A DNA stretch of 64,000 nucleotides from positions 75,093,345-75,157,344 of the forward strand of contig NC_087065.1 in NCBI RefSeq assembly GCF_963678635.1. The letters are read 5' to 3'. Source of the DNA: Symsagittifera roscoffensis (Eukaryota > Xenacoelomorpha > Acoela > Convolutidae). Of this stretch, positions 12,278 through 25,881 are shown piece by piece. A program made the position numbers and the translations under genes. The first letter of the stretch is position 1. Every line of letters starts with the position of its first letter. The notes under the pieces were generated by a model that saw only the letters and a list, made by a program, of their open reading frames with translations, searched no databases and had not been told where the DNA came from.

Positions 12278-14310
12278 CAATAAGCCAACTCCTTTCACTC
12301 AGCCTAGTGAATTGATAACAAAAAAAATTTTCCGCCCATAAATGCTATATTTTTATAAGTTTTGCCCGTGCACTCTGCTGCAGCCTCAGCAGAAATTTAT
12401 CAGAAATTAAGACAATAGTGAATTACATGCATCATCCGTCACTTTTTGGTAGCTTTTATATATTTTCATTGTTGTATTCTAGTAATCACTCTTGAATGAT
12501 CAGGTGTTTTTTATTTACGGTTTTCCAAGTTTCCTAAATTACAGACAAAATTGTTTGAAAAAAATTTTTTTTTTAAATTGAAACAAATAAAAGTTATTTT
12601 AATAAGCAAATTATAACCTTTCACAAAAAAACCGTCTTTAGTAAAAACCTTCGAAAATCGTACAGAAAGTCATAGCCTTTCTCTTCTCCCCAAAAGCTAC
12701 CCAAAATTGAAGAAAAAAAAACGTTTTTAATTTGTCTTTTTTTCAAAATAACAATGAGTGGAAATAACAATATAACAATCAACTCGCAGAGAAATTGCGT
12801 TTTTTTTCAAAATTTACATTGTGCAATACAAATTGATTTATTGGAATGAAGTTTTTTTTTAAAAGACACAAAAAGCTTGATGCAAATGTGTTTTTTCTAG
12901 ATCCGTGTTTATTGGACCGGCCCATTTTCATTACCAATTTTTGGTTGATGAAAATCTAAATAATTCCCAAACTGCTAAATAAATAGTCTACGCCGACGAT
13001 CAAAATTCCAATTTTTGCCCAAACAGAAATCGAACTTCCAAATTTTCTTCTTTTGATTGATTTTTCACAATGTTTCTGGTAGTTTTGTTATAGCAATGTT
13101 TTCGACCTACAATTAATTTTGAACTGAACCACTGTCTCCACGTGATTATTTTAGGTTTGCCAGCACCGGAGTTTCATGGATACTAAACAGTTATAATGTT
13201 ATTATTTTATTATCAACCTCCAAAAAATTCTAAGCTATATGATTATAATCAATTGAAAATGGCTAATAATGCTACTTTTTTTAAACATCATATTCCATTT
13301 TAAATCAATTACAATTTTAAAAAATTAATTCTTTGAGAATCAAATTTTTTGCTCTATCTAGACCTGACCATTTACATACTTGTGATGATGAAAATTTCGT
13401 TGAGTTATATTTTTTTCCGTCAGTTTTTATTCATGGCAATAAATATACACGTTTTGTGTTTTTTCCGCAGCATATTGTTTTTTTTCTGAGAAAACAGTTT
13501 TGAACTTTAAGTAAGACGGAAGTTTTTTTTCTGATCAAAGATGTTCAAAAAAGTTTTTATTTGATTAAAGAGTAATTGGAAGCTAAAGAAATCGACTTCA
13601 TCATATCAAAAGAAACAGTTAAATCGGAAGCTTATTCGGTATCTGAAATACATACAGTGATCCGTCTTCTATCTTCCTAGACATTTTTTTGGCAAAAATG
13701 ATTTAACAAAAAATCTATATTAGCTTCAAAGTTTATGCTTTTTAATCGATGTTACAAGCATTCTACCAATAAATGACCCGAATATCAAATGCTATAAACT
13801 CAAATGCTCTAAAACATTATCCTCCATTTTTCCACTTTACCAGTTGGTATTTTTATTTGAGACACCCACTGATTTTTGTGTTTTTGGACAAAAACCAAAA
13901 ATATTTAATTAAACTTGGTAAAAAATGATAGTTTTTTAATTTATGGGAAAATTTTTACTGATACAATTTTAAAGCATGAGAAAATGAGAATGTTTATAAA
14001 TATTTATATCATAAAACAATAAGTCGGCCCAATTGAAATTGCCAAAAAGCTATCAGCTGGTCGAGCAACTGCATTACATTTTTTGTATTGACCTTTTTAA
14101 CAATTGCAAAAAATTACATTGAATAGATGAATGTATTTCAAAAAACATTACATTTAAAATACAACTAGCATCGTACAAATTCCTTTTGAAAAAAGAAATA
14201 AAACATTTAGGTCGCTGAATGCCTTAATCTGAAAAGGATCTAAAATTAACCAAAAAATTTGAATCTATGTCAAAGAAAAACACGATATGTTGTGTGTCTA
14301 ACAAATACTG
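12278..14310. other. START gene A intron 2, unique AT-rich part
   Basis: I see no coding frame, RNA gene or repeat end over these two kilobases. Confidence 0.45.
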
Positions 14311-14319
14311 ATTTTTATT

Positions 14320-14540
14320 CAGGGGGAAAATCTAGGTTTTTCACGTAGGGGAATATTTTTTTTAAATGTTTGAAAGTTTTGTTGACACTTTTTTTGGTCG
14401 ACCAAATTGATTTTTCGAGCTCTCCATATCACGACAAAAATCCAATTTTGACCAATTTTTTTGCGGGTCAGGCCAGGGGCAGATTTAGGAGGGGACGGGT
14501 GGGACATCCTTCTCCTCGGGGCTTTGATTTTTGAAATGCA
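14320..14540. mobile_element. Broken hAT-type MITE ends
   Basis: A minus-strand right end (CAGGGGGAAAATCTAGG, then GTCGACCAAATTGATTTTTC) runs from 14320 to about 14430. A separate plus-strand left end (CAGGGGCAGATTTAGGAGGG) starts at 14473. Neither has its partner end. They lie about 110-330 bases upstream of START gene A exon 3. Confidence 0.65.
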
Positions 14541-14646
14541 AAAAACTTTAAGACAAAATTACTTTTCATTCTTTGAAAAGAGGTTATGTTCGAAAATAAT
14601 CATCGATACATTTACTGTCTGTTGATTATGTTACCTATTTTTCAAG

Positions 14647-14820
14647 TACGAGTTGGATTGGAACTGGAGAAAAATTTTGGACATTCTCAACAACGTGGAA
14701 GACAGCGCGAACTGGAACGAGACGCTTGAGTCCTGCAAACAAGTGGCTATCTTGCCCCCTCCCGACAGCCTCAAAGACGGATCAGCCGCATTCATCAACT
14801 ACATGCGAATGTCCACCAAG
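14647..14820 (+). CDS. START gene A, exon 3
   Basis: The exon encodes 58 residues in phase 0, beginning YELDWNWRKILDILNN, with NWNETLESCKQVAILPPP and ending AAFINYMRMSTK. It matches gene B exon 3 nearly residue for residue (WNSTLEECRQVALFPP, AFINYMRIS). In START domains this is the helix and following strand that contains the W-N-x-x-x-x-E/K core. The acceptor is TTTTTCAAG|TAC. The donor AAG|GTCAAA is weak but joins in frame to the next exon (STK to VSKLITQRDFV), where gene B has no intron. Confidence 0.85.
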
Positions 14821-15307
14821 GTCAAATCCAGGCGTTCTTGACAAAGTTAACGGGTTAACTAAGTAGCGGGATGATTATTTTGGTTCTAAATTTTGGTTCC
14901 AAATTTCCATCCAATCAAACTTGAGTTTTTTTACGCAGCGCTCAGTAGTTGTAATGCAAGTAGGATATTGGGGGCGGATAATCTTAGTTTGGTGTATTAA
15001 AGGGGGGAGGTTACGTTCCAGTGGAGACGTGCTCTTGATCTCACACGCATACTGAAAATTCCTACTGACTCCCGAATTTGAAGGTTTCAATCAGCTTTTT
15101 AAGTTTCTCATAAGCGTTTTGGATGCCAAATATGCACCTATTTAGAAAAACCCTTCAAAAAATTCTTTAAAACAAAAAAAAATATTTTTCGGTTATTTTT
15201 TTTCATGTGCTGGGAAATATGTTGTTTTTGAAAATCTAAAACGTTATTTTTTTATAAAAAGATTTCAAATAATTGAGTTCGTGTATAACAGATTGACTTT
15301 TGCGAAG

Positions 15308-15489
15308 GTTTCGAAATTGATCACGCAGCGGGACTTCGTGTCTTGTTGTCTGTTAGAAGTCAGTGACGAATCGGCGATACTAGTCGGAACCTATTGCGAG
15401 ATCGATATTTGCCCGCCGGCGGCAAAGCTAATCAGAGCCGAACAGAACATAATAGTGTTCCAAATTCAACAACTGACAGAAGATAAAAG
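15308..15489 (+). CDS. START gene A, exon 4
   Basis: The frame reads VSKLITQRDFVSCCLLEVSD, then AILVGTYCEIDICPP, IRAEQNIIVFQIQ and TEDK. The RDFV motif is the most conserved string of START domains. The frame meets TAA at 15494-15496, and no GT or GC donor lies between the VFQ codons and that stop. Comparison with gene B puts the break near QLTEDK. An intron beginning GAATTA at 15490 (exon ends AAAAG) and ending CACAG at 15704 restores phase, so this may be a GA-AG intron. Otherwise gene A is truncated here. Confidence 0.8.
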
Positions 15490-15704
15490 GAATTAATCAA
15501 ACTTTAGGCTATTCAATTAGAAAAAAAATAGTGACAAAAACTTAAAATAAGAGCGAATAATATAAAGGTGAATTAACAAGAACAGCTTGTTGTTTGTAGA
15601 TAACAAGTTTTTCATATGATGCTTTTTTCCTCGTGATTAGCTCCTGTTAATCTTTTTTAAAAACATTCTTTGGGAAGCCTAAATTTTGATTAATTGTTTC
15701 ACAG

Positions 15705-16080
15705 CAAAGCGACTCAAATTATGTCAATTTCCTTTAATGGCTTAATATGGCAGGCCATAATGGATAGTCAAATGGCCAGAGCACAGAGAAAATATGCGGA
15801 GAGTCTGCGCGCTAAAATCGAGCTGGAAAAAAGTTTGGAGTGCTCAAACTCAAAACGAATGGGCACTGAAAAATCGCATGTCACAAGTGTATATTCCGCA
15901 AACTCTAATGACCATACAAAAGTAAATACATACATCTCAGCCAGTCAAAAAAAAATTATGCTCACTTTAAAAAAAACTTATGCTTTAAAAAAATTTATGC
16001 TCATTTTTTTCCCTCCAATCAATCAAGCAAGAAAAAGTGCCCATCTGGAAGGAAAAGACGGGGGTATAAGCGGTTGTTGA
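15705..16080 (+). CDS. START gene A, exon 5 (C-terminal helix and tail)
   Basis: The frame reads KATQIMSISFNGLIWQAIMD, then SQMARAQRKYAESLRAKIEL and EKSLECSNSKR. This aligns with SISFNGLIPQAIIDSQMVRA in gene B and with the long C-terminal alpha helix that closes the START lipid pocket. The acceptor is TGTTTCACAG|C. Gene A reads straight through the point where B has an intron (SLLDK|VES). Beyond about 15,860 the frame stays open to TGA at 16078-16080, but the sequence becomes low-complexity and Lys-rich, so the true C-terminus could lie earlier or in another exon (a GTAAAT donor sits at 15922). Confidence 0.75.
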
Positions 16081-16899
16081 AAAAAATTTTGTCGCCCTAA
16101 AACATTATAAGCTCTCACAAAACATTATAACCACCGTATTTTTCCAAAAAAATTCTGATACAAACCCAAACTGACCAATTTTGAGCACTTTTTGGGATAT
16201 TTTGACCAAAAAATGTTGTTTTTCTGTGCACGTTCTCAACTCAAATTTGTATATAGTGCCGCCAAAGGCTCCATATAAAAAATTAAGGCTAGTTGATCAT
16301 GAAATTTTGCCCCCCCGATATTTAACAAAGCATTGAAGAAAAAATTAATAACTTGAGTTATATGAATTGAACTGTTAACAGACAAAAACTGGCAGCAGAA
16401 AGGACGCACACGAAACAAGTGGAGAGATTTCACTCAGTTCAAAATCTTCGCAACGTGAACAAATTAAAAACGAAGATAGAAAGTCGGTCAGGAAAAGACG
16501 ACACAAAAAGTAGATTCGTCTCCATTTGTACTGGAAGAATATTTTATTATTTTTTGGAACAAATTTGAACCAAGGTGAAAAAAATTCAGAACTAAATTAA
16601 AACACTCCAAATTCTCAGAAAATATCCAAGAATTTAACTGCAAAAATCACTTCTATTTTTTTCAGAATGACGAACAAACCTCACAGAATAAAATGAAGAG
16701 AATAGTTGTCTTCCTCATTTGCATTTTTGTTCGGAATATTTATTCGCATTTTTGTTTTTTTCAGTCAAGAAGTGTCAAATATTTTTCATTGGGGAGTTTT
16801 TTTTTCATTCAGTCGATTTTCGACTTATTATTCAGTATTTTTTGACAGATTTTTTTTTACTACCTGAAAGATGTTTTTGGGTTCAGCTCAAACCAAAAC

Positions 16900-17405
16900 A
16901 AGACTGCTCCTATCAAGTTTTTAATTGTTCCGACTGTCTTTCAAGGTCTGTGGAGTAGTGTTGGTTTTAAATTATGGAAGAAATATACAAAAAAAAAATG
17001 AAAAATTTTAAACTTTTTTCAAATTTTTTGAAAAACATCTGCCCACACTCTGTAAAAAGTAAATTGTGATACTTTATGCATATAGTAAATTTTATAACGA
17101 CCAAGAATCATTTGCCGTAATTCAATTTGCACAGACTTCTAAGACGGATTAAATTGCCGCTCACGCGTTTATAGCACGAAATATATCGCGCATTAATTGT
17201 CCCAAATTGGCAAAATTGGTAATAATTAAACGCCCATAATTTCAAAACAAATCGCAGGTAAAATTTGAGCTTAATACAACAATAATTTTCGATTGATATG
17301 AAAAAATGCAGAAAAAAATTTGCTAGTTAAAAGACGAATTTTAAATGAAGCAAAAAAAAACCCCCGAGCACAAGTATACCGGAGCTATCTTCAAAGTTGA
17401 ACAAA
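16900..17405 (+). mobile_element. HINE-like dispersed element
   Basis: The left end is AACAAGACTGCTCCTATCAA. The hairpin half is lost. The core keeps AGACGGATTAAATTGCCGCT and CACGAAATATATCGCGC, and the right end CGAGCACAAGTATACCGG is decayed. Confidence 0.8.
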
Positions 17406-18865
17406 CAAAAACCTGTGAATAATTTTCATTAAATTAATCAGACTAGATAAACCAGGTTTAGACTTATACATAGGTTGCAATGCTTTTTAGTTTGGTTTTT
17501 TTTTCAGGAAAAAATCTGAAGATTTGTTCAGGCTCAATTTTATGTTTTCAGGGTATGAATTTTTTTTTTAAATTCAGCTCAACATTTTTGTTGAAAAAAG
17601 GCAATTTCCACTATCGATCAGCAAAACGGTAACAATAAAAAAAAACGTGATTGAATTCTAGTTTCGAGAGTGGAATTTGATTTTCAGATTTCCCCTTGAA
17701 ATACAAATTCTACGTAGTGATCCAATTTTCTCAAATTGCCGGTTATTTCATCTAAGAACGGCCAATCAAGATTGTTCCAGAAGTGCCAAGAGCTTTGAAG
17801 GCATCTGATTTCTGCTTGCAAAAAATGAGAGCTTTCCAAAAACACAGTCAGTATTTGCTATCAAGTCAGTAAAGTTTGCGTTCTTTTTACACACGCAATT
17901 GGTGGATTAAAACAAATGAGGCAAGTACAAATATAGCTTGTTCATAATAAGAGTCAATGAAGAAACTCTGCTATCGAGCTACAAAAGTATAAAAGTCACG
18001 AAAAAGTAATTGACTTCTGTTCAGATTCTACGCCGGAACAAAAGTTTTGATCCATTTTTTAAAAATTAAAGTTACTTTTATCAAAAGGTGTAAAATTAGA
18101 TTGATTTGGAAGTTGAAAAATTTTAAGGCCATAATTTTTGCATCGAATTTCAAACATTGGAGCATAAAAAAACATCATTTTTTTTGTTTTTTTTTGTGGT
18201 TCTTTGACTCTTCTCAACAGTCTGTTAGTTAATTTTTTTTATAGAATAGGAGATGCTTAAAGAATAGTTTGTTTTTTAATTTAGCTTGTAAAAAGAAATA
18301 TGAGATAAAACTGAATAAAAAAACTTTTTTATATTTTCCATTTCTTGAACCAATTTTTCTATCAATCAGGGTTTTGTTCTGATATACGAGCTATTTTAGG
18401 TGAACTTCACTTAGGTGAAACAGCGCGTGTCCAAACACCTTCCGTGTGATAAAAAACGATGTTCTAAGCTTCATTTGCGCTTTTATTATTTTTTCTCTCT
18501 TTTTTGTTGAATTGAAATGAAACATTGATGCTTTTTGTAGCTCGTATGCGAGAAGTGTACTTCAATATGATATAATTTTGCTTGATTGGCATTTGAAAGG
18601 TATTTGACGTGCTTACTCCTTTTTGACGCCCTCTCATAGTAAAGATTGAAAATACATTTAGAAACTAACTTTTTACAAAAACAAATGCGAAAATAAGGTC
18701 AGCTGCCAAACGGAATTTAAAATGTGCGTTTTTTTCATAACCCCGTTTAGACACTGCTTAAGAAACTGGTTTGAAAGTTTTTAAAAACTGTTAAATCGTA
18801 AAATTGTAAGAAATGATTGAAAATGAATCTGCAACAAGTGCGTACCATATACCGATGTTATAGTC
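17406..18865. other. Intergenic, between START genes
   Basis: AT-rich sequence, with no gene or repeat end recognised. AATAAA strings occur, but none can be tied to a transcript. Confidence 0.45.
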
Positions 18866-20387
18866 TAATTAAAATTTTTCTGTGCGAAATATAAAAAAAA
18901 ATTCAAAATTTTTGTAACATCTATGCAAAGCTGTATTTTTTATGAAAAACCTATGTTTTTGTTGCAAAATTAATGTTTTATACACATTCTTCTGGCAGCC
19001 AACGTTTTATCAATAAATCAGGTCAAACAAACTTTGCCATTTTACTACCATTTGATGGTTTCCACGATCCCGGAAAACAATTTTTTCTTCACTTTGATTA
19101 GTTTTCGCCAAAACTGTTTGTGTTGTGATATTTAATTCGTAGCCGTATGTAACCTTCCAAGTTTTTGAGTTTTAGTTTTCCTTGTCGCCCCAAACATGCA
19201 GCAACTTTTCGGTGAAACACATTTTAGTCGCTTATAAAGATTGATCAGAGAAGCAAAATACCTGAGTTGACAAAAAATGCTTGTCAAACAATTTCATGTT
19301 ATGAAAAATTGGTTTGTTATATAATTTTTTTTAATTTCATGAAAACAAAATCTGAGCAAAAATGAAAAGAAAGCGTTTTTTGTTCCATTCGAGAAATTTT
19401 TTAATTAACTTCTTTCCACATTCTTGAATTCAATAGCATTTTTTTTGCCATTTTTTTATCACAAAGATATCTTAAAAAACAAGGAAATTTTTTTAATCAA
19501 TGATTTTGTATTATGACCCTTCATTCCAGGCTAAAAATTTTATGAAAAGCATTTTTATCGGACCGTACTTCCATGTAAAATTTAGAGATTATGTAATTCT
19601 TGAACTCGCTGCTTGGTGTAAGACTCTGGATCTAAATTGCATATGAAGTTTTAAAGCCACGGTTTGTTGACACTAAACAATTGATCATTTTTGGTTCGCT
19701 TCGACGCAGAGGGCTAAAAAGTGGTAATTTGGCATATCGTAGCTGGTCTTAAGCAAATGAATTTACGCAAGTTATCGACTTAATTGAGTCGTCAATTTTC
19801 TTAGAATTTTTAACTATTTGTTTTTGCGATGAACGTTTTTTCCTGTAATTCTTAAAAGAATCTTTTATATATAAATAAAGTCTTTTTATAGTATTTGTTC
19901 TTTGCAGTCTGTAAACAAATGGTTGGTTCTCAGTTTTATAAACATTTTTGTCCTAACCAAACAGAGATAATAAATAAGGCGGTCTTTGATAGGATTTAGA
20001 AACTTTTAGTTGAACTAGAGATCGGCGTGAGTGGTTTTAATCATGAAATTACAAAAAAAAATCAATTACAAAATATCACTCTAAACAAGAAATGACAAAA
20101 AATAAAGGGCCTAAAAATTGAAAAAATAGATAGTTTTGAATCTAACTTTTAACTGACTACGTAGCCTTACGGGAACTGTTTGACTGTTTGACTTTTCTTT
20201 CGATCTTCTACCAATTTATAAAAAAGTCACTCTACTCGTTGACTCACTTCTGCACTTGACTTCACTTCACATGATAACAAAAATTTACTCAAAGAACAAA
20301 AAAATATATAAAAAAATACTCACCTCAAATAACTTACAGACTTAGACTTTAACTGGCAAATATCTCAACTTTCTTTGATATCATTAA
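18866..20387 (+). repeat. Segmental duplication, source copy
   Basis: This 1.5 kb block, from TAATTAAAATT to CTCAACTTTCTTTG, recurs at 21041-22425 almost base for base. It lies just upstream of START gene B exon 1, so it may include that gene's promoter region. No coding frame is evident. Confidence 0.9.
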
Positions 20388-20805
20388 ACTAAACTCAAAA
20401 AATGTCTCCCTTTGAATCGATATTTAAGCGTTAATGCCAAACTAGCGAAGGCATTTTTGGTTAGCGGGGCTTCGGAATCTGCTTTTTGAGAAAAAATTTG
20501 AGATTCAAGGCGCTCCTTGTTCATTAATGATTAGATGAATTATCCTGTCCAATTAAAATTGCAAAAAAAACGAGCTGATTAACTTGTTAGTAAAAAGTAG
20601 TAATTTGGTAGTCCCTGTTAACAGTTAGCTGCGTTAACAGTTAACGCTGATGGTCTCTGATTTTGCGGATGAAATTTCAAAAAAAAAGATGAATATGTGG
20701 AAATGGTGAAATTGAACCATCTATTTTCGTTTTTTTTTAAACAAGACTCAAAGGGATTAAAACAGTATCACAAAAAAGAAGAGCAACTAAGACGATAGAG
20801 TAAAC

Positions 20806-20901
20806 ATGAACACCAGTAGGACAATGGAGAAGGAAGAAATGCAGCGGGACTTCGATGAACAGTCGGCTAAATGGCCGTTGAAAAGAGAAACAGAGGAAGA
20901 G
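20806..20901 (+). CDS. START gene B, exon 1
   Basis: The ATG at 20806 opens 32 codons ending at GAG|GTAAAC, phase 0. The product is short and highly charged (MNTSRTMEKEEMQRDFDEQS, then KWPLKRETEEE) and aligns with the N-terminus of gene A, including the W-P pair. I see no signal peptide or membrane segment, so the protein is probably cytosolic. Gene B as a whole would be a soluble START-domain lipid-transfer protein. The ligand cannot be inferred. START families bind sterols, phospholipids or ceramide. Confidence 0.8.
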
Positions 20902-20963
20902 GTAAACGTCTGGAATATATTCAAAAAAGATCAGAAGTCTTCGGGTGTTAAGCTAATAGCCAG

Positions 20964-21027
20964 GGGCAGATTGCGTTTTTTGGCGCGCACTTCAGCGTCA
21001 TAATTAGTATAAATTGGTTCCAAAGGT
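20964..21027 (+). repeat. 64-bp direct repeat, left copy
   Basis: The 64 bases from GGGCAGATTGCGTTTTTTGG to GGTTCCAAAGGT are repeated at 22425-22488, directly bracketing the inserted duplicate block in intron 1 of START gene B. Confidence 0.92.
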
Positions 21028-21040
21028 ACAGGTACAGGTA

Positions 21041-22425
21041 TAATTAAAATTCTTCTGTGCGAAATATAAAAAAAAATTCAAAATTTTTGTAACATCTATG
21101 CAAAGCTGTATTTTTTATGAAAAACCTATGTTTTTGTTGCAAAATTAATGTTTTATACACATTCTTCTGGCAGCCAACGTTTTATCAATAAATCAGGTCA
21201 AACAAACTTTGCCATTTTACTACCATTTGATGGTTTCCACGATCCCGGAAAACAATTTTTTCTTCACTTTGATTAGTTTTCGCCAAAACTGTTTGTGTTG
21301 TGATATTTAATTCGTAGCCGTATGTAACCTTCCAAGTTTTTGAGTTTTAGTTTTCCTTGTCGCCCCAAACATGCAGCAACTTTTCGGTGAAACACATTTT
21401 AGTCGCTTATAAAGATTGATCAGAGAAGCAAAATACCTGAGTTGACAAAAAATGCTTGTCAAACAATTTCATGTTATGAAAAATTGGTTTGTTATATAAT
21501 TTTTTTTAATTTCATGAAAACAAAATCTGAGCAAAAATGAAAAGAAAGCGTTTTTTGTTCCATTCGAGAAATTTTTTAATTAACTTCTTTCCACACTCTT
21601 GAATTCAATAGCATTTTTTTTGCCATTTTTTTATCACAAAGATATCTTAAAAAACAAGGAAATTTTTTTAATCAATGATTTTGTATTATGACCCTTCATT
21701 CCAGGCTAAAAATTTTATGAAAAGCATTTTTATCGGACCGTACTTCCATGTAAAATTTAGAGATTATGTAATTCTTGAACTCGCTGCTTGGTGTAAGACT
21801 CTGGATCTAAATTGCATATGAAGTTTTAAAGCCACGGTTTGTTGACACTAAACAATTGATCATTTTTGGTTCGCTTCGACGCAGAGGGCTAAAAAGTGGT
21901 AATTCTTAAAAGAATCTTTTATATATAAATAAAGTCTTTTTATAGTATTTTGCAGTCTGTAAACAAATGGTTGGTTCTCAGTTTTATAAACATTTTTGCC
22001 CTAACCAAACAGAGATAATAAAAAAGGCGGTCTTTGATAGGATTTAGAAACTTTTAGTTGAACTAGAGATCGGCGTGAGTGGTTTTAATCATGAAATTAC
22101 AAAAAAAAATCAATTACAAAATATCACTCTAAACAAGAAATGACAAAAAATAAAGGGCCTAAAAATTGAAAAAATAGATAGTTTTGAATCTAACTTTTAA
22201 CTGACTACGTAGCCTTACGGGAACTGTTTGACTGTTTGACTGTTCTTTCGATCTTCTACCAATTTATAAAAAAGTCACTCTACTCGTTGACTCACTTCTG
22301 CACTTGACTTCACTTCACATGATAACAAAAATTTACTCAAAGAACAAAAAAATATATAAAAGAATACTCACCTCAAATAACTTACAGACTTAGACTTTAA
22401 CTGGCAAATATCTCAACTTTCTTTG
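21041..22425 (+). repeat. Segmental duplication, inserted copy in START gene B intron 1
   Basis: This is a near-identical copy of 18866-20387. It lacks about 130 bases of the source (from GTAATTTGG near 19724 to CTGTAATTC near 19854), with GTAATT at both edges of the lost piece, and about 7 bases near 19895. The preceding bases are GGTACAGGTACAGG, a short tandem run at the junction. Confidence 0.92.
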
Positions 22426-22488
22426 GGCAGATTGCGTTTTTTGGCGCGCACTTCAGCGTCATAATTAGTATAAATTGGTTCCAAAGGT
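22425..22488 (+). repeat. 64-bp direct repeat, right copy
   Basis: Second copy of the 64-base flank. It overlaps the last base of the inserted block. Confidence 0.92.
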
Positions 22489-24181
22489 GTCTTTAGAAAA
22501 GTTTTAGTGTTTTTGCACCTAAATGAAAGTCGTAAAAAAGTACTAAAAGTGGACCTTTAGGGCAGCGGCCCTGAAGGGATCTTTCTTACGACATCCATTT
22601 ATTCAACGCCCCTGTGCTAATATTTACTTGAAAAAAAATAAGGCAACTAGACAAATCAAAACAAGAAATAACCAAAAAATGCAGCTAAACACAAAACAAA
22701 TTAGGTTAGTTCTGCCTTGAGATTTTTATGCTCCAGATTTTTTTTTGAAACTCTCTATGATTAACATAAAGCACAGAAAACTACAGAAAAATCGAACTGA
22801 TTTTTCATTAAGGGGCTCAATTTTGTTAGATTGCAAATTCGGGCAAATTTTCAAAGGTCCCAACGTTCATAGAAACCAAAACAAAACAAAGATTGCCGGT
22901 TACTGTGCAAGATGCAAATAATGTTCCGATCATGGTCTTTAGAAAACAACGGTTTAGAAAGTTTTTTCCAAATTAGTGTGGTTTTTCTGCTTGGTGTGAT
23001 ATAAGATCTGACCTAAAATTAAATATAAGGCTTATTAGACAGTCATAGTAATATAGGCAAATTGGACAAAAATGATTGTAGAAAATGATTAGAAAAACAA
23101 TTAAAAGAATATTTTGAAATGTTTTTTTTTCAAAAAAATTTTTATGAATTTTTGGTTCCCAAAATGTAGCCAAAAAACTAGCTGTAGTTGCTTAAAGTTG
23201 AATTTTAACGTCTTAAATTGTGCCTAACTAAGCTGTTGTAAGCTTGCTCGCCTACTTTATTCCCTCGAATTAAGACGAAAAATCAAAAAATTCAAACCGG
23301 TTTTTCTCGACACTGGGAAAAAGTTTTGAGTTTTTGTAGTATGGTTCGAATCACAACTGAAAAGCTTTTTTTTGATATTTCATTCAACCCAGTCCAATGA
23401 TTATTTCTGGTACCTGATTTTGCGTGGAAAACAAAAAAAAAATTAAAACACCCTAATGCAAATTCAATGTAAATTCAAGCAACAAAATAGTGGCCACCGC
23501 AGTCGCGCAAACATGTTTCGGGCTTACAAAAGCTATAACCGGTTATCGAAGCGAAGCTGCGAAGCGCGCTCAGTGTCCCTAACACTGCCCAGCGACCTTA
23601 AGCCGAGAGTCAGCTAAAGTAGCCTTGGATCGATTGGAAAAAAGTTGAGACTTAGGCGACTGTTTTGTTGTTATGGGATATCTGTGACAGATTTGTCATT
23701 TTGGAAATTACGAATACGATACGCCCACATTATTTTGTATGTTTCAAATGAGTCAGACAAAAAATGATCTCAAAGATGTTATATTCACTCAAAAAAGAAA
23801 ATCATGACCACAAGTTTTCATAGAAAAACTAATAGTGCTTTGAAAATTTCGTGGTTGCATTTTTTTTCTCCACTCGATAGTAACTTTGGAAACAAGTTAA
23901 CTTTTGTAGGACATTATGAGGTTGACTTTGAAATTTATGAAAGAGTTTTAACTTTTTAAACAAGGTAGAAAAGTTTTTTTTTTTGGGTTTCATCACTCAA
24001 TAAAAGTGTAGCTACTGATGTGAAAAAAGAAACGGCGATGATTTAGAGAAACAGTATAGAGAAAAAATTGAAAAGCATAATTCTTCAGACAAATTTTTCT
24101 CGACACCGTAAAAAATTTTCAGAGTTTTTTTTATTTTCCAGCTTGACATGACTGAAAAAGTCTGAATAAAAAATATCATTC
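22489..24181. other. START gene B intron 1, distal part
   Basis: AT-rich, with no gene recognised. A slightly GC-richer patch lies near 23,500-23,640 (GCGAAGCGCGCTCAG), but its frames are interrupted. Confidence 0.45.
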
Positions 24182-24262
24182 GACCTTGTACGATGTCTAT
24201 GAGGTAGTTGACCTTGTACGATGTCTATGAGGTAGTTGACCTTGTACGATGCCTATGTAGTT
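24182..24262 (+). repeat. 28-bp tandem repeat, three units
   Basis: GACCTTGTACGATGTCTATG and the following GAGGTAGTT occur twice perfectly and once with a substitution and a short deletion. Confidence 0.92.
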
Positions 24263-24363
24263 GAAATCAGGTAGTCTGATTTCTTGGTGTAAATTCAGTT
24301 TGCTTTAAGTAAAATGCTTTGTTATTTGTTCATCAAGTCAAGGGTACTTTCGCTTGTCCGCAG

Positions 24364-24531
24364 GCCACAGGAGAGGAGCTAAGAGCCCTAGAGAAGGTGC
24401 GACGGCTCATACCCCTGGCGAGGGACTATTTGAGCAATGAGGGCATGTGGAAGAAACAGAAAGAAGTCGATGGAATCAGACTGTCTTCCTTCAGATGTCC
24501 AAAACTCAAGTACAAATTGTTCAAAGTCACC
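24364..24531 (+). CDS. START gene B, exon 2 (start of START domain)
   Basis: The exon encodes 56 codons, phase 0 at both ends. The acceptor is CTTGTCCGCAG|GCC and the donor ACC|GTAAGT, both strong. The frame reads ATGEELRALEKVRRLIPLAR, DYLSNEGMWKKQKEVDGIRL and ends KYKLFKVT. It matches gene A exon 2, and the N-terminal helix and first strands of START domains. Confidence 0.9.
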
Positions 24532-24954
24532 GTAAGTGACTAACTGTGACATAATCATCATTTTTCCCAACCCATTTCCCAGGATTGAAAAAAGAGATTT
24601 GAAAAATTGACTTTAAGTGCAAAAAAAGACTTGAAAAAATGGGTCTTCAAAGACAAAATATGAAACTTGAAAAAAAATTGGTTTCAAGTGCAGAAATGGA
24701 GCTGAGAAAAAAGGTCTTTCAGCACAAAAAGGGTGGTACGAATTGTATGTCTGCTTTAATAGCATGCTAAAAAGAACTGGAAAGCTAAACTTATCTTGGA
24801 AATTTTCACTCTCAAATCGGAACGCAAAAACTTGAGTTTAAAAACAAAAAATGGAAGTTAAGATAAAACGATAAAAGTTTTGAAAGAGAACGCTAAAAAA
24901 AACAACCTTTTTAGAGAAAAAACGCTTCTGAAACTTCGATTCGATATTTGAGGA

Positions 24955-25753
<799 letters not shown>

Positions 25754-25881
25754 CAGAAACTAGTCCCCCTCAATTTCTGTTTTCTGTAATCTTTCCCCGA
25801 TCCCTACCTATGCAAAAAACTGTAAATCTATGGCAAAAATGACAACAAAACCACTGTGATAAGAAAAACTTAAACATTTAG

